A stretch of DNA of 6,758 nucleotides. It comes from Spirochaetia bacterium. Its GTDB lineage: Bacteria; Spirochaetota; Spirochaetia; PWKH01. The position numbers and the translations under genes are program-made. The notes under the pieces were generated by a model. It searched no databases and was not told the DNA's origin. It worked only from the letters and a program-made list of their open reading frames with translations. Shown here piece after piece: positions 1-6,251 of the stretch; within the stretch, counting starts at the first letter, position 1; every line of letters starts with the position of its first letter. The stretch spans positions 1 to 6,758 of the forward strand of contig JAIPFS010000079.1 of the NCBI GenBank assembly GCA_021736545.1. Direction: 5' to 3'.

Positions 1-336
1 CTTCAGGAAATTGCCGATGAGTGCCGTCGATTGGTGGTAGAAGAGGATGATCGAGCCAAAGCGTTTGAAAAGGATACTGAGTTTCATCTTAAACTGATTG
101 AAGCTTCACACAACGAGTATCTGTACGAGGCCTACGAGCGTTTAGATGCCCGTATCCAGTTAGTCCGTCTGAATATGCATATGACCAACGAAGAATTTCT
201 GTGTTACATCAGTCAGCATAGGGATCTGCTCAATGTGATGCAGAAGGGCGATATTAAAGCCGCTCAAGAGCTGATGCATAAGCATGTCTTTTACTCATTC
301 AACTACACATCCAACCTTTCAATGAGCTCTACATAA
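1..336 (+). CDS. GntR-family transcriptional regulator, C-terminal FCD domain (5' end outside window)
   Basis: The reading frame is open from base 1 and ends at TAA 334-336, giving 111 visible residues; the N-terminal winged-helix DNA-binding domain lies upstream of the window. A TTG at 31 is in frame but is only an internal leucine codon. The visible part is the helical FCD ligand-binding domain of the FadR subfamily of GntR regulators. It shows the D-x3-H signature (D25, H29 in 'DTEFH'), then 'EASHNEYL', then H73 in 'QHRDLL' and H95 in 'HKHV'. These are the usual Asp/His metal ligands around which organic-acid effectors bind. The gene converges on the catabolic and transport genes, with only 36 bases to the VOC gene. 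By inference it is their local regulator, and the inverted repeat in the tctB promoter is its most likely operator. It ends without a clear terminator hairpin. Confidence 0.88.
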   Translation, partial: LQEIADECRRLVVEEDDRAKAFEKDTEFHLKLIEASHNEYLYEAYERLDARIQLVRLNMHMTNEEFLCYISQHRDLLNVMQKGDIKAAQELMHKHVFYSFNYTSNLSMSST

Positions 337-372
337 CGCCTTTTGGTATACTATGAAAATATGAAGCATAAA

Positions 373-762
373 CTATTCCCAAGGTATTTCTTTACGTTCT
401 ACAAGATGAAGCCAGTTACCTTCTTCATCTCGAAAAAACACTGCCCGTGAGCCTCCAAACATTTTCTTAATTTCACCAGAAATCTCTACTTCATTTTTTT
501 TCAGGTATTCTAGGTCACGATCTAAATCTGTAGAGTAAAGACATAGATGAGCAACTTTTTTATCATCACTTTTGGGACCAGAAAAATCTTTTTCCCAAGG
601 AAACAATTCCACTATCATTCCATCCCCTTTTTTAATAAATACAATTGGAGGTTCACTGGAACTGGAATAAATTTTCTCAAATCCAAGATTTTTTACATAC
701 CAATCAGATAAACTCACTGTATCTTTTGCCATAAATCCAACGTGTTCAATTTTTGTTATCAT
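373..762 (-). CDS. VOC-family (glyoxalase/bleomycin-resistance fold) metalloprotein, unknown substrate
   Basis: A 129-residue, single-unit vicinal-oxygen-chelate protein with two beta-alpha-beta-beta-beta modules. The four positions that bind the divalent metal in glyoxalase I-like members are all present: H7 ('IEHVGF'), E52 ('IVELF'), H72 ('VAHLCL') and E122 ('HLVER'). It should therefore be an active metalloenzyme rather than a binding or immunity relic. 'FFRDEEGNWLHLVE' near residues 109-122 is the usual last strand ('DPdGn.iel'). The ATG at 760-762 has a modest AGGTAG about eight bases upstream. It is the last gene of the leftward enzyme block, 71 bases after the epimerase gene, with no clear promoter of its own. 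Family members include lactoylglutathione lyases, methylmalonyl-CoA epimerases and ring-cleavage dioxygenases. A lyase or epimerase step in the same pathway is plausible, but the substrate cannot be read from the sequence. Confidence 0.88.
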   Translation of the reverse strand: MITKIEHVGFMAKDTVSLSDWYVKNLGFEKIYSSSSEPPIVFIKKGDGMIVELFPWEKDFSGPKSDDKKVAHLCLYSTDLDRDLEYLKKNEVEISGEIKKMFGGSRAVFFRDEEGNWLHLVERKEIPWE

Positions 763-788
763 AATATTCTACCTGTTTTAAATACTTG

Positions 789-814
789 TTGAATAAATTT
801 TCACATTTGTTCAA
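789..814. repeat. Imperfect inverted repeat between epimerase and VOC genes
   Basis: TTGAATAAA (789-797) and TTTGTTCAA (806-814) are inverted copies with one mismatch around an eight-base centre. This lies in the 71-base AT-rich gap upstream of the VOC gene. No T-run follows directly on the - strand, so it is a weak terminator at best. It could be a regulator site, an mRNA-processing hairpin or chance in an AT-rich gap. Confidence 0.3.
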
Positions 815-833
815 ATAATAAAAAAATTTACTC

Positions 834-1682
834 TTATAAAAATTTTCGCAAAAACTTCACTGCCTGTTCAGCAGCTTCGTCAGGAGTAGGTTTTGGAAGA
901 ATCTCTACTCCTATATACCCATTGTACGATACTGCTTTCAAGGCATTTATTATTTCAGGAAAATTCAAATGCCCTTTCCCTGGTGCAAATCGGGTATTAT
1001 CTGCAAAATGGACATACCCGATATAATCCTTATACCGTTTCAATGTATCTGCAATATTCACATCTTCTATATTCATGTGAAAGACATCCGGCATTAACTT
1101 TACTTCCGGAAGCTCCAATTTATCTAATAAAGAAACACCATCCGTACATGAATTTATGTAATTTATTTCATAACGATTAACTGGTTCAATAAGAATTTTT
1201 ATCCCTAATTCTTTTGCTCTATCTGCAAGAGGCAATAAGCATTCAATGAAATTTTTTTCAGCCTGCTTAAAAGTTTGTTCTTCACTTATATAACCACGAA
1301 GTCTCCCAATATTAATATCAGCTCCAAATTCAGCAGCTACCTCCATTAATCCAGAAAATTGCTTTTTTGCTTTTTCACGTATTGCTGAGTCATCTGAGGT
1401 AAACCACATACCACCTTCTGCAAATACTTGACCAGTTGATACTACAGGAATTTCCAGATTATACATCGAAATTAATCTTTTTATATCTTTGATATCTACC
1501 TGATCCTTACTCAGCAGAGCCAGTTCTACACCATCATACCCTAAATAGGCTGCTTTCTTGATACTTGTCTCAAGTTTATCCCGAAACACCACAAAAGCAG
1601 AGGGTAAAGCACCTTCAGGAGCTATAGCCAAGGATAATTTGATTTCTGATTCCATGTTTGGTTTTACAGAATTAATATTCAT
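834..1682 (-). CDS. Sugar isomerase/epimerase, xylose isomerase-like TIM barrel (D-tagatose 3-epimerase-like active site)
   Basis: A 282-residue (beta/alpha)8 protein of the sugar phosphate isomerase/epimerase superfamily. The metal site is complete: E166 ('LIEPVNRYE'), D199 and H202 ('PDVFHMNIED'), H225 ('YVHFADNTR') and E260 ('GVEIL'). Substrate-site candidates are E172, H202 and R231. Their spacing equals that recalled for Pseudomonas cichorii D-tagatose 3-epimerase (E152, E158, D185, H188, H211, R217, E246), a constant offset of 14. This favours a Mn/Co-type C3 epimerase or aldose-ketose isomerase of a free sugar or sugar acid. A hydroxypyruvate isomerase/OtnI-like role in four-carbon sugar-acid breakdown is the main alternative. 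The start ATG (1680-1682) overlaps the pdxA stop as ATGA and has GGGA upstream. The in-frame M10 lacks a ribosome site. Four-base overlap implies translational coupling with the dehydrogenase and a shared pathway. Confidence 0.87.
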   Translation of the reverse strand: MNINSVKPNMESEIKLSLAIAPEGALPSAFVVFRDKLETSIKKAAYLGYDGVELALLSKDQVDIKDIKRLISMYNLEIPVVSTGQVFAEGGMWFTSDDSAIREKAKKQFSGLMEVAAEFGADINIGRLRGYISEEQTFKQAEKNFIECLLPLADRAKELGIKILIEPVNRYEINYINSCTDGVSLLDKLELPEVKLMPDVFHMNIEDVNIADTLKRYKDYIGYVHFADNTRFAPGKGHLNFPEIINALKAVSYNGYIGVEILPKPTPDEAAEQAVKFLRKFL

Positions 1683-2767
1683 TTTTCATCATTCCCTTTT
1701 TCCATATTCGTATTAGCAATTCTGCACACAACATCAAATGCAGCTCTTAGAGCTGTAGGTTGTGCTATACCTTTCCCAGCAATATCAAAAGCAGTTCCAT
1801 GGGCACAAGTTGCGACAGGAACCGGCATACCGCCATGAAGTGTTACACCACGCTCAAACCCAAGCAATTTTGTCGCAACTTGCCCCTGATCATGGTACAT
1901 CGAGACAACAGCATGATATCCTTCTTTTTCAACCCTGAGAAAAACTGTATCACAGGGGAAAGGGCCATAAGCTTCAATATTCTCATCTCTTGCCATTTTA
2001 ACAGCAGGCTCAATGTCATCTAATTCTTCACGTCCAAAAAGTCCATTCTCTCCGCCATGAGGGTTTAGTGCTGAAACAGCAATTTTCGGATTGGATATTC
2101 CGTATTTTTTCATCTCTCTGTTAATAAATGCTACTGTTTCATAAATGCGCTGTTTCTTGATAAATTGAGGAATATCCTTAACAGCTATATGTGACGTAAC
2201 CCGTGTAGTCCAAAGCTCATCAAGTATATTTATTTCTCCATGCACTTTCTTGATGTTGAAGTAATCCATAAACATTAGAAATTCACTGTGGTATGGACAT
2301 CCTCCTAACTGAAGAGACTCCTTATTGAACGGGGCAAACAAAAAACCCTCAATTTTATGCTCTTTAATTAATTTAAGAATAAAATCTATTGTATTATATA
2401 CTCCCGAACCTGCTTCCTTTGAAACTTTTCCAACAGGAATATTTTCAGGATCTTCTCCTGGAAGATTTAACAGACAGGGGAAATGAAGAACTTCATTTTG
2501 ATGTTTCTTTTCTGTTTCATGTCCTTCACAAGAGTTATCAAAACTCAATTTTGGCAGCTCATTTATTATTGGCAACTGTATATTTGTTCCTACAATATTT
2601 TGAGCCTGTTGAAATACTCTATTGTCTCCAATAACAACAATTTCTGCCTGCTCATAAATCTCTTCCTGCAGCAGGAGTTTTGTTGTTATTTCAGGCCCTA
2701 TGCCTGCTGCATCCCCTAACATTATTCCAATTCGTGGTTTCCTTAATTTTTGAGAGCTGGTTTTCAT
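1679..2767 (-). CDS. pdxA: PdxA-family NAD-dependent dehydrogenase (PdxA2/TphB-like), probably catabolic
   Basis: A 362-residue member of the 4-hydroxythreonine-4-phosphate dehydrogenase family, slightly longer than E. coli PdxA (329). Visible motifs in order are 'GDAAGIGPEIT' (18-28), 'APFNKESL' (145-152), 'TSH' (H193), 'NPHGGENG' (H237), 'GPFPCDTVF' (268-276), 'MYHDQGQVATK' (H292, K300) and 'AHGTAFDIAGKG' (322-333). H193, H237 and H292 match the three divalent-metal ligands of PdxA. Unlike E. coli PdxA, the positions aligned with N283 and R292 are T309 and V318, and the Asp before 'HGTA' is A322. Family chemistry is oxidation of a beta-hydroxy acid followed by decarboxylation. The neighbours are an epimerase, a racemase-like protein and a carboxylate transporter, with no other vitamin B6 genes, so a catabolic substrate (sugar acid or carboxylated diol) is more likely than pyridoxine synthesis. 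The ATG at 2765-2767 has AGGA seven to eight bases upstream. The symbol is at family level only. Confidence 0.9.
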   Translation of the reverse strand: MKTSSQKLRKPRIGIMLGDAAGIGPEITTKLLLQEEIYEQAEIVVIGDNRVFQQAQNIVGTNIQLPIINELPKLSFDNSCEGHETEKKHQNEVLHFPCLLNLPGEDPENIPVGKVSKEAGSGVYNTIDFILKLIKEHKIEGFLFAPFNKESLQLGGCPYHSEFLMFMDYFNIKKVHGEINILDELWTTRVTSHIAVKDIPQFIKKQRIYETVAFINREMKKYGISNPKIAVSALNPHGGENGLFGREELDDIEPAVKMARDENIEAYGPFPCDTVFLRVEKEGYHAVVSMYHDQGQVATKLLGFERGVTLHGGMPVPVATCAHGTAFDIAGKGIAQPTALRAAFDVVCRIANTNMEKGNDEK

Positions 2768-2839
2768 AATAAGTTCCTATTGTTTTTTGTATATGGTATT
2801 AACTCATTTAAAAGCTTAGAAATGAATAATCAGAAAACA
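2768..2839 (-). other. Short intergenic gap between racemase-like gene and pdxA
   Basis: This 72-base AT-rich gap holds the pdxA ribosome site (AGGAAC) and two weak symmetric elements. One is an inverted repeat with arms TCATTT (2804-2809) and AAATGA (2820-2825) around an AAGCTT core. The other is TGTATA-TGG-TATTAA (2788-2802), a degenerate form of the tctB operator-like palindrome. No convincing promoter or terminator is seen, so read-through from the racemase-like gene is the simplest reading. Confidence 0.4.
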
Positions 2840-3496
2840 TCATCTTTCTAAAACTTCGTTTATTTCCTGCATGCATAGCTTTATACTTGATAAAACATGA
2901 CTGCTGCTATTTGTCTGAATTTTTTCTTCTAAATGCGCCATCGATGCTTGAGCTAAAATAATGACATCAGTTTCAGATATCTTTTTTGCGCGTTCAATAA
3001 CGATTTGATCATGCTTTTCCAGATTGCCTTCTTTCATTGCAGAATAAGCTTCTTTCAGTTCAGCAGATTCAATTTCAACTTTCTTATTAGCCTGTTTTGC
3101 TTCATCCAACACTTTATCAATAGTTGGTTTAAGCGTACTAGCAGCTGTAGCTAATACAAAAATTCTTTCTCCTAATCTTACAGCTTTCTTTGTCATAGCA
3201 TCATCAATTGCAATTACAGGACATTTAATAAATGGTCGTATTTGATTGACTGTAGGAGATAATGTTGAGCAAGTAACAACAATAACATCAGCTCCAGTCA
3301 ATTCTGCAGATCGTATATCGTTATATAGACGCTGTTTATTTTGTACAGAAAAGAAACCAGTTTCTGCAGGGTCTGAAGCTAGGAAATCATCTAGAATGTT
3401 GTGCGTTTGAATTGGAAAACTTAAAAAATCCTTAAGATTCAATTCAAATGAATTTAATACAGGCTTTACAGTATGAATTATGGCAACTTGCTTCAT
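2840..3496 (-). CDS. Asp/Glu racemase superfamily protein with only one catalytic cysteine
   Basis: A 218-residue protein with the two-lobe aspartate/glutamate racemase fold. Lobe one carries 'ADVIVVTCSTLSPTV' with C76 at the first catalytic position. Lobe two carries 'TDVIILAQASMAHLEE' (176-191), where two-base racemases have a second Cys ('lxCTHxP'); here that place is occupied by Q183-A184-S185. C91 and C208 lie outside the active-site motifs. With one catalytic Cys it may not be a classical two-base racemase. Related enzymes in this superfamily include maleate isomerase, arylmalonate decarboxylase, hydantoin racemase and AroM-like proteins of unknown function. The ATG at 3494-3496 follows a good GAGGAG with five bases of spacing. 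It is the first gene of the leftward enzyme block, followed 72 bases later by pdxA. A role in isomerising or decarboxylating a pathway intermediate is inferred. Confidence 0.82.
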   Translation of the reverse strand: MKQVAIIHTVKPVLNSFELNLKDFLSFPIQTHNILDDFLASDPAETGFFSVQNKQRLYNDIRSAELTGADVIVVTCSTLSPTVNQIRPFIKCPVIAIDDAMTKKAVRLGERIFVLATAASTLKPTIDKVLDEAKQANKKVEIESAELKEAYSAMKEGNLEKHDQIVIERAKKISETDVIILAQASMAHLEEKIQTNSSSHVLSSIKLCMQEINEVLER

Positions 3497-3549
3497 ATTA
3501 TCTCCTCATAAATGTTCTTATGTATTTAACATTCTTTTTTAAAGATTTC

Positions 3550-3585
3550 CTAATGAGGATATATCTTTAAAGATACTCCCATTAG
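3550..3585. repeat. Long imperfect inverted repeat in the leader of the racemase-like gene
   Basis: CTAATG (3550-3555) pairs with CATTAG (3580-3585), GGA (3557-3559) with TCC (3577-3579), and the centre TATCTTTAAAGATA (3562-3575) is a perfect 14-base palindrome. Together they could form a hairpin of about 14 pairs in RNA from either strand. It lies 54 bases upstream of the racemase-like start and overlaps a candidate -10. No T-run follows, so an operator or mRNA-leader structure is likelier than a terminator. TTTAAAGAT also recurs at 3538-3546 and 3566-3574. Confidence 0.45.
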
Positions 3586-3597
3586 AACTGTTGACAA
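3570..3597 (-). promoter_or_regulatory. Candidate promoter for the enzyme block
   Basis: On the - strand TTGTCA (3592-3597, five of six consensus bases) is separated by 16 bases from TATCTT (3570-3575, four of six). The -10 sits in the 14-base palindrome described above, an arrangement that would allow a bound protein to block transcription. The position after the tctC terminator and before the first enzyme gene fits. The match is moderate and AT-rich DNA gives such matches by chance. Confidence 0.4.
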
Positions 3598-3652
3598 CTA
3601 ACAGCTTTACCAGGCTTCTCACATTATTCACTTTCATTTCTCTTTCTATGTA

Positions 3653-3712
3653 CTAGGCGTTATAACCAGCACTCGATCCTTTTGTCGGTTAGAGGATGCT
3701 CTTACTGAGCTC
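3653..3712 (-). other. tRNA-like stretch, possibly a decayed tRNA (tentative)
   Basis: On the - strand this region reads like a tRNA in order. A D-arm-like GCTC-AGTAA-GAGC lies within 3698-3712, a five-pair stem ATCCT/AGGAT follows (3693-3697 with 3676-3680), and then a T-arm-like GCTGGTT..AAC.CC (3653-3670). It cannot be a working tRNA as written. The D-loop lacks the GG pair, the T-loop lacks TTCRA, the middle loop is 12 bases instead of seven, and no acceptor stem closes. It could be a degraded tRNA or chance. Confidence 0.2.
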
Positions 3713-3721
3713 ACTACTAAA

Positions 3722-3741
3722 GGGAGGCCTGAAGGCCTCCC
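3722..3741 (-). terminator. Rho-independent-like terminator of the tct operon
   Basis: GGGAGGCC and GGCCTCCC form a perfect eight-pair GC-rich stem around a four-base loop, 31 bases after the tctC stop. On the - strand it is followed by TTTAGTAG, only a short T-run, so termination may be partial or rely on hairpin strength. On the + strand no T-run follows, which supports the leftward direction. It separates the transporter operon from the enzyme genes. Confidence 0.75.
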
Positions 3742-3772
3742 CATTAATGAAAAGTTTGAGTCAGCATTTACC

Positions 3773-4723
3773 CTACTTATTTGAGGTATACTTATCCTCG
3801 AACTCCTGCATGTACTCAGCAGATTCATCAGCTGGGAGATATGCATCGGACAAGAGGAATTTACCGAGATAGTCTTCCTGCCAGGCATCAGTCTCAACAA
3901 CTTTACCGAAAACATCCGACCAGTAGTCTACCGCAGCCTGAGGCATATTCTTCGGACCAGCAATACCACGGAACACAGTTAACTCTATATCATAACCGAG
4001 TTCATTGAAGGTAGGTGCATCAAAGGGCTCATCGAAACGATCCTTTGTTGCTGCAATGACGGGAATCAGCTCACCACTGGAGACGAGTTCATAGGAAGCA
4101 GCAGGCTTTGCAATTACCAGATCGATATCACCACCGAGTATCTGAGTAAGAGCATTGCCGGTGGAATCATTCACAAGATACTCAGTATCTCCGCCGACTT
4201 CTGCTTTAATTTTTTCGTACAGGTTGATGTCATCTCCCTTGGAACCGCCGATAATGATTCGCTCACCGTTCTCGAGAGCTTCAATTACATCCTCTCCGCT
4301 CTGAAACTTTGAATCGCTTCGGGCGAGAAGAATCTGCCCGTCATTCGCCATTACTGCAAGCGGGGTAAGATCGTCAAGATCTCCACCCTCAATTTGTACC
4401 AGCGGCTGCAGATCGCCATTGTTGAAAGTCAGCAGGGTGTGACCATTACTCTTAGTCCTGCTCACCTGTCTCCGTCCAACAGCGCCTCCGCCGTCTGTCT
4501 TGTAGTTGATAATAATATCCTGATCTACAAGACCTTCTTCTTTGATGATCTCAATGATAGTCTGAGTGAAGATTGAAGATCCACCACCTGGACTCGAGGT
4601 GCAGAACCAAGTTACCGTTTTCTCTGGTTTCCAATCTTCAGCCGGTCCTTCCTGCTGTCCCTCAGCAGAAACAAAAGCTGTAACTGCCATTGTCAGTATC
4701 ATGACCAACATCAGTTTCTTCAT
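3773..4723 (-). CDS. tctC: TctC-type periplasmic solute-binding protein of a tripartite tricarboxylate transporter
   Basis: A 316-residue binding receptor of the TctC/Bug family that captures a carboxylate outside the membrane and delivers it to TctA/TctB. The N-terminus MKKLMLVMILTMAVTAFVSA is a Sec signal peptide with probable cleavage after VSA; there is no lipobox cysteine. Family features in the mature protein are 'TSSPGGGSSIFTQTI' (the loop that contacts the substrate carboxylate), 'GGGAVGRRQVSRTKSNGHTLL' split around residues 80-100, and 'FRGIAGPKNMP' in the C-terminal part. Start choice: ATG at 4721-4723 lies eight bases after AGGAGG. An in-frame ATG at 4727-4729 is only two bases from the same AGGAGG, so it is unlikely to be used. 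It follows tctA closely and ends before a terminator hairpin. Being last, with the best ribosome site, suits the usual excess of binding protein. Confidence 0.93.
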   Translation of the reverse strand: MKKLMLVMILTMAVTAFVSAEGQQEGPAEDWKPEKTVTWFCTSSPGGGSSIFTQTIIEIIKEEGLVDQDIIINYKTDGGGAVGRRQVSRTKSNGHTLLTFNNGDLQPLVQIEGGDLDDLTPLAVMANDGQILLARSDSKFQSGEDVIEALENGERIIIGGSKGDDINLYEKIKAEVGGDTEYLVNDSTGNALTQILGGDIDLVIAKPAASYELVSSGELIPVIAATKDRFDEPFDAPTFNELGYDIELTVFRGIAGPKNMPQAAVDYWSDVFGKVVETDAWQEDYLGKFLLSDAYLPADESAEYMQEFEDKYTSNK

Positions 4724-4731
4724 AAACATCT

Positions 4732-4738
4732 CCTCCTA
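4732..4738 (-). promoter_or_regulatory. tctC ribosome binding site overlapping the tctA stop codon
   Basis: On the - strand the sequence TAGGAGGAG merges the tctA stop TAG (4736-4738) with the Shine-Dalgarno AGGAGG (4732-4737). The site places the tctC start at 4723 rather than 4729. Ribosomes finishing tctA stop on the tctC loading site, so translational coupling is likely. Confidence 0.8.
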
Positions 4739-6241
4739 TTTACTATGATTTTTTATTCTTCCGATTATCCTTTGGATAAGCGGGGAACTTACTGTAGCAA
4801 GTAGAAATATTACAAGCACTGCCGATATTGGTTTTTGTAGAAATATCAGCATGCTTCCATCTGAAATCTGCAAGGCCTGACGAAAATTTTTCTCCATAGT
4901 CGGCGCCAGCACATACGCTAAAAGAAGTGGTGCAATGGGATATCCGAACTTTTTCATAAAAAACCCAAATACTCCTGCTGCAAGCATGATAACTATACCG
5001 TAAAGAGAGTTATTCGCGCTATAACTGCCCAAAATACAGATCGTCGAAATGATGGGAATCATTATCTCGGCAGGCACTTTGAGAATTTTGATGATAAATG
5101 GGATAATCATCAAAGCCACAATTAACGTTATAATGTTTGCCACATAGAGTGATGCAATAAGCCCCCAGGTGAACTCAGGCTGAGTTTGAAAAAGGCGGGG
5201 CCCCGGGTTGAGACCATACATCAGAAGTCCACCAAGAAGGACAGCGCCTGTACCCGAACCAGGAATACCGAGAGCCAATAGCGGTGCAAATGCTCCTGCC
5301 GCTGCACCGTTGTTACCAGATTCTGCTGCCGCAACTCCCTCAACCCTTCCGGTACCAAGCTTGTGTCCATCTTTGCCTATGCGTTTTTCCATTAGATAGC
5401 TGAGAAAAGAACCTGTTGTTGCTCCCGCACCAGGAATAACACCGATAAATGTGCCCAAGACTCCAGAACGCAGTGCCGGTGGCAGAATCCTCTTCACCTC
5501 ACCTCTTGATAGAAGACTGTCACGCAGCGTAAGCTTTTTGGTATCGAAAGTTTTCGTTTTTTTTCTCTGTTCCATCATCTCAATGACTTGCGAAAATCCG
5601 AATATACCCACTACAAGAGGTATAAAAGGAATACCGCTAAGAAGATAAATTGAACCGAAATCGTAACGCGGCAAACCAGTGACCGCATCAAATCCCATGG
5701 TCGCCAAGAGTATTCCAAGCAGAGTGGCGACAAGACCTCGTACAGGGTTGTCACCAAGAAGCCAACCTAGGGAAGTCATAGCTACCGCCATGAGGGCCGC
5801 CATTTCCACTGGTCCGAAATTGAGTCCGAATCTAGCGAGTCCAGGCCCTATGATGGTGAGAATAACGATCCCGATCGTGCCGCCAATGAACGAAGCTATG
5901 TTGGAGGTAAATAAGGCTGTTCCCGGCCGGCCCTGCTTTGCCAGGGGGTGGCCGTCGAGACCAGTCATAACGGCCGGTGTATCTCCCGGTATGTTAATGA
6001 GGACCGAGCTGTAGGCACCACCGTACATGTTAGAGTAATATAGCGCCGCCAGCATGATCATTCCCGTGGTGGGGTCGAATTTAAAAGTCAGCGGAAGTAA
6101 TAGCGCCACACCTGCAAGAGAGCCGATCCCGGGCATAGCTCCGACCATGATACCCAAAAAGGCACCTAATGCAGCAGCGAAAAAGTTTTTTATCGAAAAA
6201 GCAATTGCAAATCCATTTAAAAGCAGATCTATTATCTCCAT
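4736..6241 (-). CDS. tctA: TctA-type large membrane subunit of a tripartite tricarboxylate transporter
   Basis: A 501-residue, very hydrophobic protein, the normal length for TctA, the channel-forming subunit that moves the carboxylate across the inner membrane with an ion gradient. The internal duplication typical of the family is visible. Copy one has 'GAMPGIG' (34-40) and 'NIPGDTPAVMTGLDGHPLA' (83-101). Copy two has 'GVIPGAG' (267-273), 'ESGNNGAAAG' (307-316) and 'LGIPGSGTG' (324-332) followed by 'GLNPGPRLF'. About ten to twelve membrane segments are expected, and a charged cytoplasmic stretch around residues 223-252 ('EQRKKTK...') divides the halves. The ATG at 6239-6241 has AGGA eight bases upstream. 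The gene sits ten bases after tctB and twelve before tctC. The substrate cannot be told from TctA; context suggests a sugar acid or other small hydroxy acid. Confidence 0.95.
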   Translation of the reverse strand: MEIIDLLLNGFAIAFSIKNFFAAALGAFLGIMVGAMPGIGSLAGVALLLPLTFKFDPTTGMIMLAALYYSNMYGGAYSSVLINIPGDTPAVMTGLDGHPLAKQGRPGTALFTSNIASFIGGTIGIVILTIIGPGLARFGLNFGPVEMAALMAVAMTSLGWLLGDNPVRGLVATLLGILLATMGFDAVTGLPRYDFGSIYLLSGIPFIPLVVGIFGFSQVIEMMEQRKKTKTFDTKKLTLRDSLLSRGEVKRILPPALRSGVLGTFIGVIPGAGATTGSFLSYLMEKRIGKDGHKLGTGRVEGVAAAESGNNGAAAGAFAPLLALGIPGSGTGAVLLGGLLMYGLNPGPRLFQTQPEFTWGLIASLYVANIITLIVALMIIPFIIKILKVPAEIMIPIISTICILGSYSANNSLYGIVIMLAAGVFGFFMKKFGYPIAPLLLAYVLAPTMEKNFRQALQISDGSMLIFLQKPISAVLVIFLLATVSSPLIQRIIGRIKNHSK

Positions 6242-6251
6242 ATGTACATTC

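Noticed and set aside
31..33. TTG as the start of a short 101-residue protein
   Set aside because: The frame is open to base 1 and upstream residues continue the FCD helix; this is an internal codon of a truncated regulator.
346..354. GTATACTAT, a nine-base match to part of the tctB operator
   Set aside because: It lies between the ends of two convergent genes, is not symmetric beyond GTATAC, and has no promoter near it.
789..814. Rho-independent terminator after the epimerase gene
   Set aside because: The stem is AT-rich with a mismatch and lacks a following T-run; kept only as an inverted repeat.
893..1180. Open frame of 95 codons on the + strand opposite the epimerase gene
   Set aside because: Antisense to a well-supported gene with all active-site residues; no independent coding signal.
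1679..2767. Vitamin B6 biosynthesis gene (true PdxA)
   Set aside because: No PdxJ or other B6 genes nearby, the neighbours are catabolic and transport genes, and residues recalled as binding the phosphate of 4-phosphohydroxythreonine are changed.
3591..3596. Perfect TTGACA on the + strand as a rightward promoter
   Set aside because: No suitable -10 at 16-18 bases and no + strand gene downstream.
3646..3915. Small - strand open frame overlapping the tctC 3' end and the terminator
   Set aside because: It is out of frame with tctC, runs through the terminator hairpin and resembles no family.
4724..4729. Upstream start codon for tctC giving two extra residues (MF)
   Set aside because: Only two bases separate it from AGGAGG; the next ATG at 4721-4723 has ideal spacing and begins a classical MKK signal peptide.
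5679..6014. Open frame of 111 codons on the + strand opposite tctA
   Set aside because: It is antisense to a clear tctA coding region, rich in Pro/Arg/Ser as expected of a shadow frame, and has no ribosome site or recognisable domain.
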